Shown here in pieces: positions 54,063 through 64,000 of a stretch of DNA of 64,000 nt. The notes beneath the pieces are model-generated. The model was not told the DNA's origin, did no database searches, and saw nothing but the letters and a program-made list of their open reading frames with translations. How positions within the stretch are numbered: position 1 is the first letter of the stretch; each line of letters begins with the position of its first letter. The stretch is from Mytilus californianus (taxonomy: Eukaryota > Mollusca > Bivalvia > Mytilida > Mytilidae): contig NW_026262668.1 in NCBI RefSeq assembly GCF_021869535.1, positions 67,787,558 through 67,851,557 on the forward strand. The letters are read 5' to 3'. The position numbers and the translations under genes were made by a program.

Positions 54063-54643
54063 AGGTCTTCAAAATTAACTGGCAACTAAAGTGGTTTGGT
54101 TCAAATGCTTATTTACAGAACAGTGAAAAAAAAAATTCTTTGTTCAGATAGAGCTTAAAATTTATTCTTTTATTCAAGGTAGTATTTATTTTGCAATCTC
54201 ACCTTCCCCTTCAAAGTAAGAAACTACTGAGTGAAAATGAAATTTTATTATTACAAAACAATTAACTTCCACAATATCATATGTATTTGGTACTTATATA
54301 ACAACAATAATAATTAAGGTATAAATCCACAAATAAATGAAAGCATAAATGTTTCTTTCATTGTAGAGCAAAAAAAGACGTACATCAATTATATCTTTAC
54401 ATGCATTATACATTTAGGAATATCATTGTATTTTCATAACATCATGACCAGCACAATGTGATGTTGCAATAGCCGAAAATACAAAAGCTATAAATTCATG
54501 AAGAAATTTATTCATTTATGTATTTTTCTAATGTTTTTAAATGCATTCTCCTTGTTCAGTTTCAGAGTTTCTCTTGTATTCAATTCCAAATTGATAACAT
54601 TGCATTTAATGAAAATCATACACACCTATAAAGTATCTAAGTA

Positions 54644-54752
54644 TATATCTTAAGCACAGGCACTTGTCTCAACAAAAGAATTCCTATATACCTTAATATA
54701 ACACAGGCACTTTTTTTTTCTGAGACAAGTATCTGTGATCTTAAGACTATAT
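54644..54752. repeat. imperfect inverted repeat
   Basis: 54644-54672 (atatatcttaagcacagg, cacttgtctca) and 54722-54752 (tgagacaagtatctgtgatcttaagactatat) are imperfect reverse complements around a ~50-base spacer. Confidence 0.6.
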
Positions 54753-55006
54753 TGTTTTTTTAAATCCATGAAACCTATTGCAACAAATCTTTTAAAAGTA
54801 TCCTCAAAACTTGTTTGGAGGGGAAAAGAAGAACATACAAGTTTGTTTTAGTGAATGAAATATGAGACATCATTAAATAAAAGAATGCTTGCTGCTTCTT
54901 TATTACAAATTGTCAAATACCATTTAGAATAGGTATTTTTTAAAGTTTGTTTCATCAGAAAAACTCTTTCCTTGTCACTATCTTATAAGTTTAAATCATA
55001 CAATAT

Positions 55007-55066
55007 AAGAATAAGATGTATTATGATTGTCAATGAGACAACTTTCCACCAGAGACCAATTGTCAT
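55007..55066 (+). repeat. dispersed repeat A, 5' fragment
   Basis: ATAAGAATAAGATGTATTAT then GATTGTCAATGAGACAACTT and 'ccaccagagaccaat': only the first ~60 bases of the family. Confidence 0.75.
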
Positions 55067-56769
55067 TTTTTTTTTCGATAATGTAATAGAAGTGTTGTAC
55101 ACATAAAGAAAATGCATATCCGAGATACTGATATATGTATCTCTACATAATCGACAAAGTCTTTTAAAAGAGAACACAGAATACTGGATTACTGGCAACA
55201 GTATCAAAACAACAGCAAAAGCATTTAAACTACAGAAGAAGCATAAAGTTTTAACACAGATATGTCTAATTTTTTACCTCATCACAAACTTTAACAATTA
55301 TTGAAGTTGACAACACAGCAGGCTTTGGACTTGCTTTCACTATTCTTGTTGCAGACCAGACAAATATTAAGCTATGTGTAGAACAAAGGGAAAATGGATT
55401 GTTTAAATGCTCAAACAATTACATATAAACTTTGTTACTGGATATAGGAAAAAGAAAAATATATGATGAGTTTATTTGGAAACTTATATTGGGGACTTTT
55501 CATTCATTTATTCCATTGGTATAAGTTTTTGTGGTTGGAGAAAAAACATAATTTTGAGGGTACCTAAATTTGAGGTTTTATCATTTGCTTTTTTCATGGC
55601 AACTAAAAATCTGTATTTCAGTCTTTTCAAATTCGTAGTTTTGTTCTACCTACGAAATCAACAAAGATTTGTTAAACCACAAATATAAATGAACCAACAT
55701 TGTTTGGCAGATCTAAACTATCATTTGACCCAAGTGAGTTACGACAAGCTTCAAATGCAAATAAGTCGATGTAAGTCTATCATATCTGTTTATATGAAAT
55801 TATTCCCCAGTTAAAGGGATAAGCTTTTAAGTTGCACTAATTTGTCCAAAAAAGTAATTGTACTATTAAAAATACCTCAGACCTGTCTTTGAACAATAAA
55901 GTTGGGTAATTAAATTGCCATCAATTCTCTATAATTGAAGTGTTCAAAACAAAACAACATGGATTTATTTTCTCCTCAAATATTCAATACCTCAGATCAG
56001 TCCTTGGTGAAAGAACCTAACACAAATTTCTGAAGGAATAAGGTGTTCAAGAATGAAGGAATTATGGTTTAATTTTTCCAATATCTTATGAAGGTTGACA
56101 ACAAAATTACTATTTTTTTTGTTCATTACCAGATTGCTATTGATTTTACTTAAGTGGTTAATATCAAATGCATATTCACGTCCAAAATATGAAATGCCCC
56201 TGAAAAGTGGCGTTTGCAGGGTAAATATGTTTACATAACAGCAATAAACTGAAAAATTACCAAATATTACAGCATGAAAGACGTTTACTTAAATCCTGTT
56301 TTCCCTTAAAGGAAATAATAAATCAATGTTAAACGATCTTTAGAAAAGCAAATTGTTTTGTTCGGTACAGAAAAAAAAGTCAACAACACAAAATATATAA
56401 ATAATCTACAGTGAGTAAACTGAACATGTGACAAAAGTAACAGATCTATCATTAGCATTCAAAAGAAAATGAACTTTTGACTGAAGAAGACATTTTGATT
56501 TAAACATGATCTGAAATGCCTGACTTTACAGTGGTAAATGCATCTGAATTCAGACATTTTCCATGCACAAAACTAAATATTGCTTTGACATTTCAGTTCC
56601 AGTCAATTGAGATCTGTTATGTTACAAAATTTCAGTACATGTAGATATCCCTTAGCACAGGTTAACAACAGCTACTTAAAACTTTGAACATATACAACAA
56701 AACTAATTCACATAAAAACATGGTGTCTATTTAGTACTAAATTAACTGCAATGAAAAAGTCTGAAAATA

Positions 56770-56880
56770 AACTGAAAGACTGAAAATGATACTAGTATCT
56801 AATTTATTGTTCAGACTTTTAAACTGAAAGACTGAAATTGACTACTAGTATCATTTTTGTTCATGATTTGAAATCAGTTC
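56770..56880 (+). repeat. short tandem duplication
   Basis: 'aaactgaaagactgaaaatgatactagtatc' recurs about 50 bases later as 'aaactgaaagactgaaattgactactagtatc'. Confidence 0.65.
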
Positions 56881-59090
56881 AGATCAAAACAGTCAACTAG
56901 TTAAAAATCTGTATTTAAGTGCTTGAGTGTATTTGAATAAATGTACATACCATGAATATTGGCTATTCATTGAATGTGTTTAATAGAGGATTAATAAAAC
57001 ACTAGAAACATTTTCTTCATGTACTGCAATATTTCAGAAAAGATTCTTAACATACCATACCATGGTATGTTTCCTAAATGTCATTTTGATGTTTACATTA
57101 TTTGTGTCATGGGGCCTTTTCTTTCAAAAAGAGACAAATAGTGAAAAACTGAAGCGAAACTGATTTTATTTCTTCTGAACTCATTTTGTGAATTTTCTTT
57201 AAAATAAAGATCAGGAAAATTGCAATGATTTAGCGCACTTACATACCCTCTAGTGTTTCATTAAAAAATACTTATATTCTTCACAATCAATATATTTCAC
57301 CATATTCCATCTAATATTATTGAAGACGAACTAGTCTATAGTCAGAAAGTGAAAAAGCAATATGGTGAAAAGCATACAACACTAAATAAATCTTTTTCAA
57401 AATTACAAATGAATTTTTTTTACATGCTAATTGAAAACAAATGCATATATAGCTATCTGATAATAATAACAGGCTATGTTTATATATGAAAATTTCTTCC
57501 TCTACATGGGTTAAGCTCTGTCAAAATCTCTTTTAAAAGAAAGACTTTTGCTAGGGAGCAGAATATTACCATCTTTTTAATCAAAAATACAAAAAAATTA
57601 AAAATATTTTTTTTTACCATTTACCTTCTTGTATCACAAATGATAATTAAAATATAACTTATCTTGGAATCATACTGTGACAAATAATACAACAAGTGAC
57701 TTAACAAGATATAATTGTGCAAAGTGTCAGTAAAATTCCAAGACAGGTTATTTGTATTTATCTTGATCATAGTATTAAATAGATTTTGTCTCCCCAATCC
57801 TTACCAACTCATGTTTCCCTATTTATATATAATACTAACTAGTTGATTACATGAGGACCTTGTAAAAATTAACTACTGTAAACACATTTCCTATGGAGCA
57901 AAACTCCTACTTATTTTTTAAGTAGCTGGAAAACTTTTAATAAATACTGTCAATGTAAAATCTTTCATAAGAGGTCTTTTTCTTTATCAAATACTGTAAA
58001 TTTAGAAAATGTTGTGTGCATCTATTAATGGGATTTTAGAAGAAAGTATAAAACTGTGAGATAAATTATTGTCATTTCAGTAAATTCTGCATACAAATGA
58101 TGCTATCAAAATCATTAAAATTTGAGTTTTTATTTATGCTATACCATTTTTATTGCAATTTTCACACTAATAAAAAAAATAACAAAAGTTTATGAATTTG
58201 AGTAGAAACAATATTAATTGGGATTGAAATTGAATCCCTTTATAGATAATTTATAAACATGATTTTTGCAAATGCTCTTTATTTATGGAATAATATATTG
58301 CACTTTATAAAAATCTTCCACAAATGTTGTGCATTGCAAACTTTAGTTCAACAAATATCTGCTACATTAAATTCAAGGATGGCAATTTTCTGTGGAATCA
58401 ACACTCAAGTACTCTATTCAAATTTGGGCAAGTACTTGAATTCTTAGCTAACATATGAAGGATGTAAACTTTCTCATGTATTCATTTTCTTGTGCAAATA
58501 TATACTGTAGTACCTCTGTGTTCATTCATTGTCACACAGTAGAGTTCAGTTATCTGTATTTTCATATGACAATCTTTGAAATAGATCAAGACAGCCGATT
58601 TTGGTGCGGCATTTTAACTGTTGTTTTATAGTGCTGATTTTCTTGCTGTAATAATGAACACTCTTCATCTTACGATAAAGAAGCAGTTTCAAAAGATGAA
58701 AACTCAGCTTAAAATTTTTATCAAGGGGTAATGTCAAAAATAATTTATTCGAGCATCAGAGTTTGAAATTTTCACTCCAGTACTTGATCTCTAGATGAGT
58801 AATCCAGTCCTCATTGCCACCCCCTTTTAAAATCAATATGCTTAACAATATCAATAAAAACTTTAGAAAAAGAAGCAAAAAAAGATAGCAGGCTTAATGA
58901 AACAAGTGAATCAAACAGGCCAACATATAGAAGCTTACAATTTAATTACAACTTTTCAACATTTTTGGACTGATAATGGAGGAGGCCAAACCCAAACCTT
59001 TGTCCCTCTCCAAGCTCTGTCCACTACCTTTGATATGGAATAAAAAATAAAATCAAACAACAAAAAATTGGTATTACATCCTTCAACAAT

Positions 59091-59120
59091 ATACGACCAC
59101 AAAATTTTTTTGCGGTCGTA
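59091..59120. repeat. hairpin ATACGACCAC / GCGGTCGTAT
   Basis: A 10-bp stem with one mismatch around a T-rich loop. The 'acgacc..ggtcgta' palindrome is a motif I recall from other bivalve repeats. Confidence 0.55.
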
Positions 59121-59647
59121 TAAAAAATATAAAACAAGTCAATATCAAATATGTAAGTAGAAATGGCCATCAAATTTAAATAAGATTAATGGATATATTA
59201 GACATAAAATAAATAATGCTGGGGAACTGGACATTAGTGATGTGGGTTTTAATACTATTGTTTAGGAAACACACAATGTGTGTTATGTTTCAAAATTACA
59301 AAGAGCAAGATGAAATGGAAAACATGATAAAATTTTCTTAAAACTAGGTACTTTTAAAGACTAAGCTTAGAAAACCTATGATAAACTAATAAATTATGAG
59401 GGGCATTGCTAAATAGGGGAAAATAATACGCCAGATGTGAATTTTCAAACCAAACAATAACCAATTTCAAAGTGCTCTGGTAAAAACTAAGCATGCATTT
59501 TGTTACTGTTGTAAACACATTACTATCATAATACAGACTTGTTACTATTCTGATGACATTATGCAAAATTATGCAAAAAGTAAAAACATATTTTATAAGA
59601 AATTTAATAAAACATAAATTCTATAATTTCAAGTCTTGAATAAAATT

Positions 59648-59705
59648 GAGAATGGAAATGGGGAATGTGTCAAAGAGACAACAACCCGACCATAGAACAG
59701 ACAAC
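59648..59705 (+). repeat. dispersed repeat fragment
   Basis: GGGGAATGTGTCAAAGAGAC and 'aacaacccgaccatagaacag' match, in reverse, the block at 35960-36010. It is a common mussel repeat motif. Confidence 0.6.
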
Positions 59706-62411
59706 AGCAGAAGTTTATTTTGGAACTTAAATAATGTAAAAGCAAATCTAAAGAAAAGCAATTCAATTAAGCAATATCATATAATACAATGTTACTATCA
59801 TAACAATGATCAGATACCATTCTAGATAATTCTGCTAAACCAAATATGAACTATTGCTACAAAACCCTGAGAAAAGCTGCCATTTAAAAAAAACTTATTC
59901 TTGATTGTATCACCGAATGAAGCAAATCAAAAAGATTTTTGCTAATTTGCAATTTAAAACAATACTTAATTGTCTTCAATCTTCTGATCTTAGCAAGAAA
60001 AATAGACCTAGAATGCAGTTATTACAACTTTTCATGTTAATGAGATTTTGTTTTATAAAAGAAACTGGGGTGCTGTCACAAGAGAATCTTAGCAATGTTT
60101 TAATAGTTGTTTTTTTAAAACACAGTAAAAGAGAAATTGGGTAAGGATAATTGCTTGTCAATTATCTAATTTCACTGAATAATAAATTATTACAGCAAAA
60201 ATTTAGGATGTAATTTTCATCATGTTGCATTTTTCTTTTATAAAACATTGTATCAATATCTGAATTTAAAATATCCTTTTATTGCATATAATTCACATAA
60301 ATTCTTTTCTGATGGAAAAGGAAAAAAACATATGTTAACACAGAAATCATTTGTCGTAAAACTATATTCAGTTTTGTAGTGTGTAAACGCATATTTGTTT
60401 CATATATTAAGAATGACAAAATTATCATATCAAAGGTCAAATTACAGGGAAATAATAGTCCTTCTTATGTTTATAATAATTAACAGCATCAAAATGTTTA
60501 CTTAAAGGATTCAGCTACACTTGTAAGTTGTCAAGGTTACAAGTTAATTGTAAATATATAATCAATATACATGATGCATTCACCCGACCTTACAATATAA
60601 TGTAACAAATGTCTATTAAGGGATAATACACTAAAATACTGTATTTTATACTCATTCATGCAAAAACTGAACTTTAAACAAATATATAAACTGCTATAAT
60701 TAGTGTATCATCTATTCATTGTGTAATATAGTTTCCTTTATCTATAAAGATCAAATTATTAAAAGTAAATTTAATAGATAGCACATAGTCCAAGAATGAT
60801 TTAAGTGGAAGTTCTCATTAGCAACTTGACAAAATCAGCCAAATTATCCTATGATAACATTAGGCTGATTTCAAGCCTTATTCCAGAGTTTGAACACATT
60901 GTATCTAGACATGTTCTATAAAAAATTGTATCAAAAGCAGGGTACACAATATGAACGATTTTAAAATGTTCATGATTTAATCTTAAAGTAACTGGAGGTA
61001 TCTGAACCATTACCAAACTTGAGGTCAAATAGTGTAATTTTTCAACAAAAATGATTTAAACCATAAATTAGTGACTTTATTTTGAATTAAGGATATATTC
61101 CACAGAAGGAAAATGCATTAAACCTGTTAAAATGATAGAAAGAAATGTATAAAGGAGGATAGACCATCCATTAAAAATAATTTTGTGGTCAATTGCAGTC
61201 TTTATGTAACAATCAATATATTTGGTTTCATGGTTTCTTTCATGTGAAGAATGTGAATAATGAAACGGCTTTAACTGAAAACTTTTCCAACATAATCCTT
61301 ATCCATCTTAAACAAAACAAAATACTTTCTTTCAGTAAAGTTTCTCACATGGTCTGAAGACAAAAAAGGAAAATGCTGATACATGGATTATATGATCTTT
61401 GCTAAAATGAGTGAACAATTCTTGGTCTAAAAATAATGCTGTAAAGTTTATCTTTTTTTTTAATTTACATGTAATGCAAGTCATATGTAACTTAAATTTG
61501 GCAATGCTAGTTGATTTACATTAAATACTTAATAGAAAAAAAGTTATTGTATCACCTCGTTGTCCATAAGTTCGTAAAATGTCTTTGTCATCAATGCTTG
61601 GTCTAATTATTCTATTTGTAAATGGAAGGAACACTTTATACATTTTGTGCTTCTGACGCACATAATTGAATTTCACCTTCACAAGGAGCACTCAAATCCA
61701 ACCATTTGAGAACCAGGGATGTTTAAACATACCAATGTTAGGAGCTATATGGCCAAACTTCAGTTTTTTTCAAACTTATCAATTAAAATAAATTATCCCA
61801 CTCAAGTTTGAACTGTGATTTCGAATCTTTTATGCCTTACTCTGTCAATCTAAAATAAAAAACAGAAAAGAAAAAAAAAAGAATTTGATCATGTTAGAAA
61901 AAGAAACAAGTACTAATGATAGAAAAAAAGCTGTGATCAGAACTTAGAATTAACTATGGCATTATTCATGATTTACTGTACTGAATTGAAATCGTAGAAA
62001 TTATATTAGTAAATAGATAAATAAAGATAGATGCAAAATACCATTTGGTTCTTAATATGTTGAAATTTTCAATGAATTCCCAATGAAATCTAGACTCTAG
62101 TTGGTAGATGCTGATAAAAATTGTAGACCGACAAGAAAATGGTGACAAACAGATACAACAATCACTATACATCATAAGCAGGTGGTAAAATAATCTAAAT
62201 CATTGACATATGGCACTTTGACCTTGTTAATTTAAATATGGAGTGATACATTATCTATGTCATATGATGCGATATATCTTGTTACATAATTTAGTAACAA
62301 CAAAGATAATTGTATGACCATAACCCGATCCACATGCTGTGAACTGTATGAACAGAGTATTGCATGAACTGTTACACATGAGTAGTTCCTTGTTTTGAAC
62401 TGTATGAAATC

Positions 62412-62637
62412 CTACACATGATCTACCAGTCTTTGTTCTGTAACACTTTGTTGTGCACTAATTCTTCCAAACAAGTCTCTGTAACATGATATCATGACTT
62501 CTATTGATCTTTGTTCGTGGCCAGCTGACAGTAAACTGACAAATGGATCTGCCTCTGGACTTCTCATTAGAGTTGGAGCAAATACTATTGCTAGATTGTC
62601 AGGTCCCATCATATTCTTTGGTTTTTTCTCTGTTACT
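62412..62637 (-). CDS. last coding exon of a RhoGAP-domain protein (C-terminal end)
   Basis: On the minus strand, an acceptor TTATAG precedes 75 codons ending in TAG; the exon starts with one base of a split codon. The product includes NMMGPDNLAIVFAPTLMRSP, a hallmark of the second half of RhoGAP domains (the conserved N-x-A-x-V-F-x-P-x-L/M helix), then HEQRSIEVMISCYRDLFGRI, the final helix. A short unstructured tail ending DHV follows. RhoGAP proteins switch off Rho-family GTPases at membranes and the cytoskeleton. The catalytic arginine finger lies in earlier exons, outside the window to the right. The subfamily cannot be chosen from this exon. Confidence 0.8.
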
Positions 62638-64000
62638 CTATAATTAAATCATTTTAAGTCTATTAAAATTTCAAGTATTTACCAATATAAAGAGTAGTGT
62701 GAAAAACTTTTTTTATAATACATTTCTTCTTCACCTTAATATTTAATAAACATTACTTTAGGCAATGTGTATACTAGGAATAGATGGTCTTAACCATTGG
62801 AAGACACAGACATTGTGTGTCATATAATTGTTAATTGCCACCAAATTGTTGATGAATTGTGTTCAACGGCTTAAAAGAAAGGAGAAAGTACCTTTTGGGG
62901 CTTGTTTTGGCCCTAAAAATTTACTGAAAAAGATCAATTGTTTCATGTTTTTTTTAAATTCAGAATTAAATTTTTTCAGAAAGTATAAGAATATAACACA
63001 ATTGACTATGACATTAGTAAAGTGAGCATCATATGGAAGAAATGGGTTTTTGAGCAAAAACCAGACAACTTTCAGTAACATTTTGGCTAAAATACACTTT
63101 CTTTGTCAGCTTTCCTGAGATAGTGTAGTGTTATACATTATTTCTCAAAATGTATGAGTCAAACAGTCAATTTGGTGTAAAATTCACTGAAATTATTCAT
63201 GGTACAGGCAGTGTGGCAAGGGCCTTATTTGGCCCTAATATCAAGTCAATTATTTCAAGCTGAAAAGCATTTCAAAACGATTAATCAACATGTGAGAAAG
63301 AGAAAGAGAACATTTTTGTAGAACTTATCTAATGAAACGTTGACATTTCCACCCAAAATAGGCCATAAAAATACTTGGTGAAATTTGACAAAATCTGCTG
63401 GATTAACTCCAAATTTAGGTCTAGGAAACATAGACTGCACGGTTCAACAAAACAAATAATTCAAGTCAGACAGACATATATTTGTTGTAACAAACAAAAT
63501 ATTTTACAAGATTGTTTTGGAGACACACATGCTATATGTTTCTGTTGATAACCAATGGAAATTGACCAGTCTTCATTGAATTTGATGGAAAATTTCACAA
63601 ATGATCATGGTGCATTAATTTCATGGCAAAACATGACGTCATACAAATGAAAACTCTAAAGCTGATATTATTCTGTTACTTGTACAATTCAAATGCAGAT
63701 ACCTCATTAAAATGAAGTTTTTGAGGTAGGTGTTATTTCATTTTAGATTCTTTTGCATTAATCGCATATTAATTGATTACAGCAAGTCAATATAGTGGCT
63801 TACTCCTTAGTTACAAAATGTCAATTGTGCATTTGATGGTAAATAGTAGCCAATGAAGAAAAAAATGTTAATTAAAAATTGTGAATGTTTTGTTTAAGAA
63901 TTATAATGATTAAGCACATTTTTTTCTTGAGGTTATTGATGTGTAAACTAGGTCGCTTTCTCACAAACTTTTGATTGCCCCATTTACACATCATTCCTCT
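62638..64000 (-). other. intron of the RhoGAP gene (to window edge)
   Basis: No further exon with RhoGAP character was found on the minus strand up to 64000. 62895-62920 and 63215-63235 carry 'ttggccct' repeat-like motifs. The next exon upstream must lie beyond the window. Confidence 0.45.

Larger units (their letters stand above)
54070..62411 (-). other. long quiet AT-rich stretch; possible 3' UTR or downstream region of the RhoGAP gene
   Basis: More than 8 kb has few dispersed repeats and no supported exon on either strand. It follows the RhoGAP stop codon on that gene's strand, so part may be 3' UTR; many TTTATT (reverse AATAAA) sites make the end undefinable. Contained items are listed separately: an inverted repeat at 54644-54752, a repeat A fragment, a small duplication at 56770-56880, a hairpin at 59091-59120 and a repeat fragment at 59650-59705. 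Confidence 0.35.

Noticed and set aside
53812-54063. 83-codon hydrophobic, aromatic-rich frame
   Set aside because: Starts with GTG directly after a stop, and its core is a known-looking mussel dispersed repeat block (cgttgggtagctgcttcattgatg).

Overview
The window is eukaryotic genomic DNA, very probably from a marine mussel (Mytilus or a close bivalve). It is AT-rich, has no dense coding, and its coding pieces are short exons with GT..AG borders. It is full of dispersed repeats that I recognise as typical of mussel and other bivalve genomes. The clearest is a family starting TATGATTGCCAATGAGACAA, seen in about a dozen full or partial copies here. Species and repeat-family assignments rest on recall, not on a search.

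Four host loci can be supported. (1) A signal-peptide-like first exon at 3775-3939 (+) resembles the start of a bacterial-type '3D' (DPBB-fold) secreted protein; no partner exon was found. (2) A complete seven-exon gene at 13780-17976 (+) encodes a 221-residue single-pass membrane protein that I do not recognise. All splice phases agree and a poly(A) signal follows. (3) A four-exon gene over 31432-48232 (+) encodes a 347-residue type I membrane protein: signal peptide, one ShKT six-cysteine domain, a Ser/Thr-rich stalk with a coding 66-bp minisatellite, a CxC juxtamembrane segment, one transmembrane helix and a short basic tail. (4) The last coding exon of a RhoGAP-domain gene lies at 62412-62637 (-). 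The rest of that gene lies beyond the right edge, and the quiet AT-rich stretch to its left may hold its 3' UTR.

Layout: 1-5900 is mostly featureless apart from the 3775 exon. 5906-7455 is a decayed LINE tail (-). 7455-13700 is a mosaic of dispersed repeats. 13780-18060 is gene 2. 18290-19900 holds several strong inverted repeats and an AT palindrome array. 22450-27730 is repeat-dense and includes a LINE fragment with a clear target duplication, inserted in an older tandem repeat. 31432-48232 is the ShKT gene. Its introns hold a reverse transcriptase remnant, a ~1.2 kb repeat with hairpin ends, a TA-flanked MITE, a ~2.5 kb transposon-like element built of GTTCA/TGAAC motifs, a tRNA-derived SINE and a 72-bp satellite array. 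49362-53230 has a 30-bp minisatellite, a second reverse transcriptase remnant and a third hairpin-ended repeat. 54070-64000 is quiet until the RhoGAP exon.

The loci look like independent neighbours, not a pathway. The most unusual items are the GTTCA/TGAAC element, the hairpin-ended repeat family with a different internal tandem array in each copy, the unrecognised seven-exon gene, and the possibly horizontally acquired 3D-domain exon.
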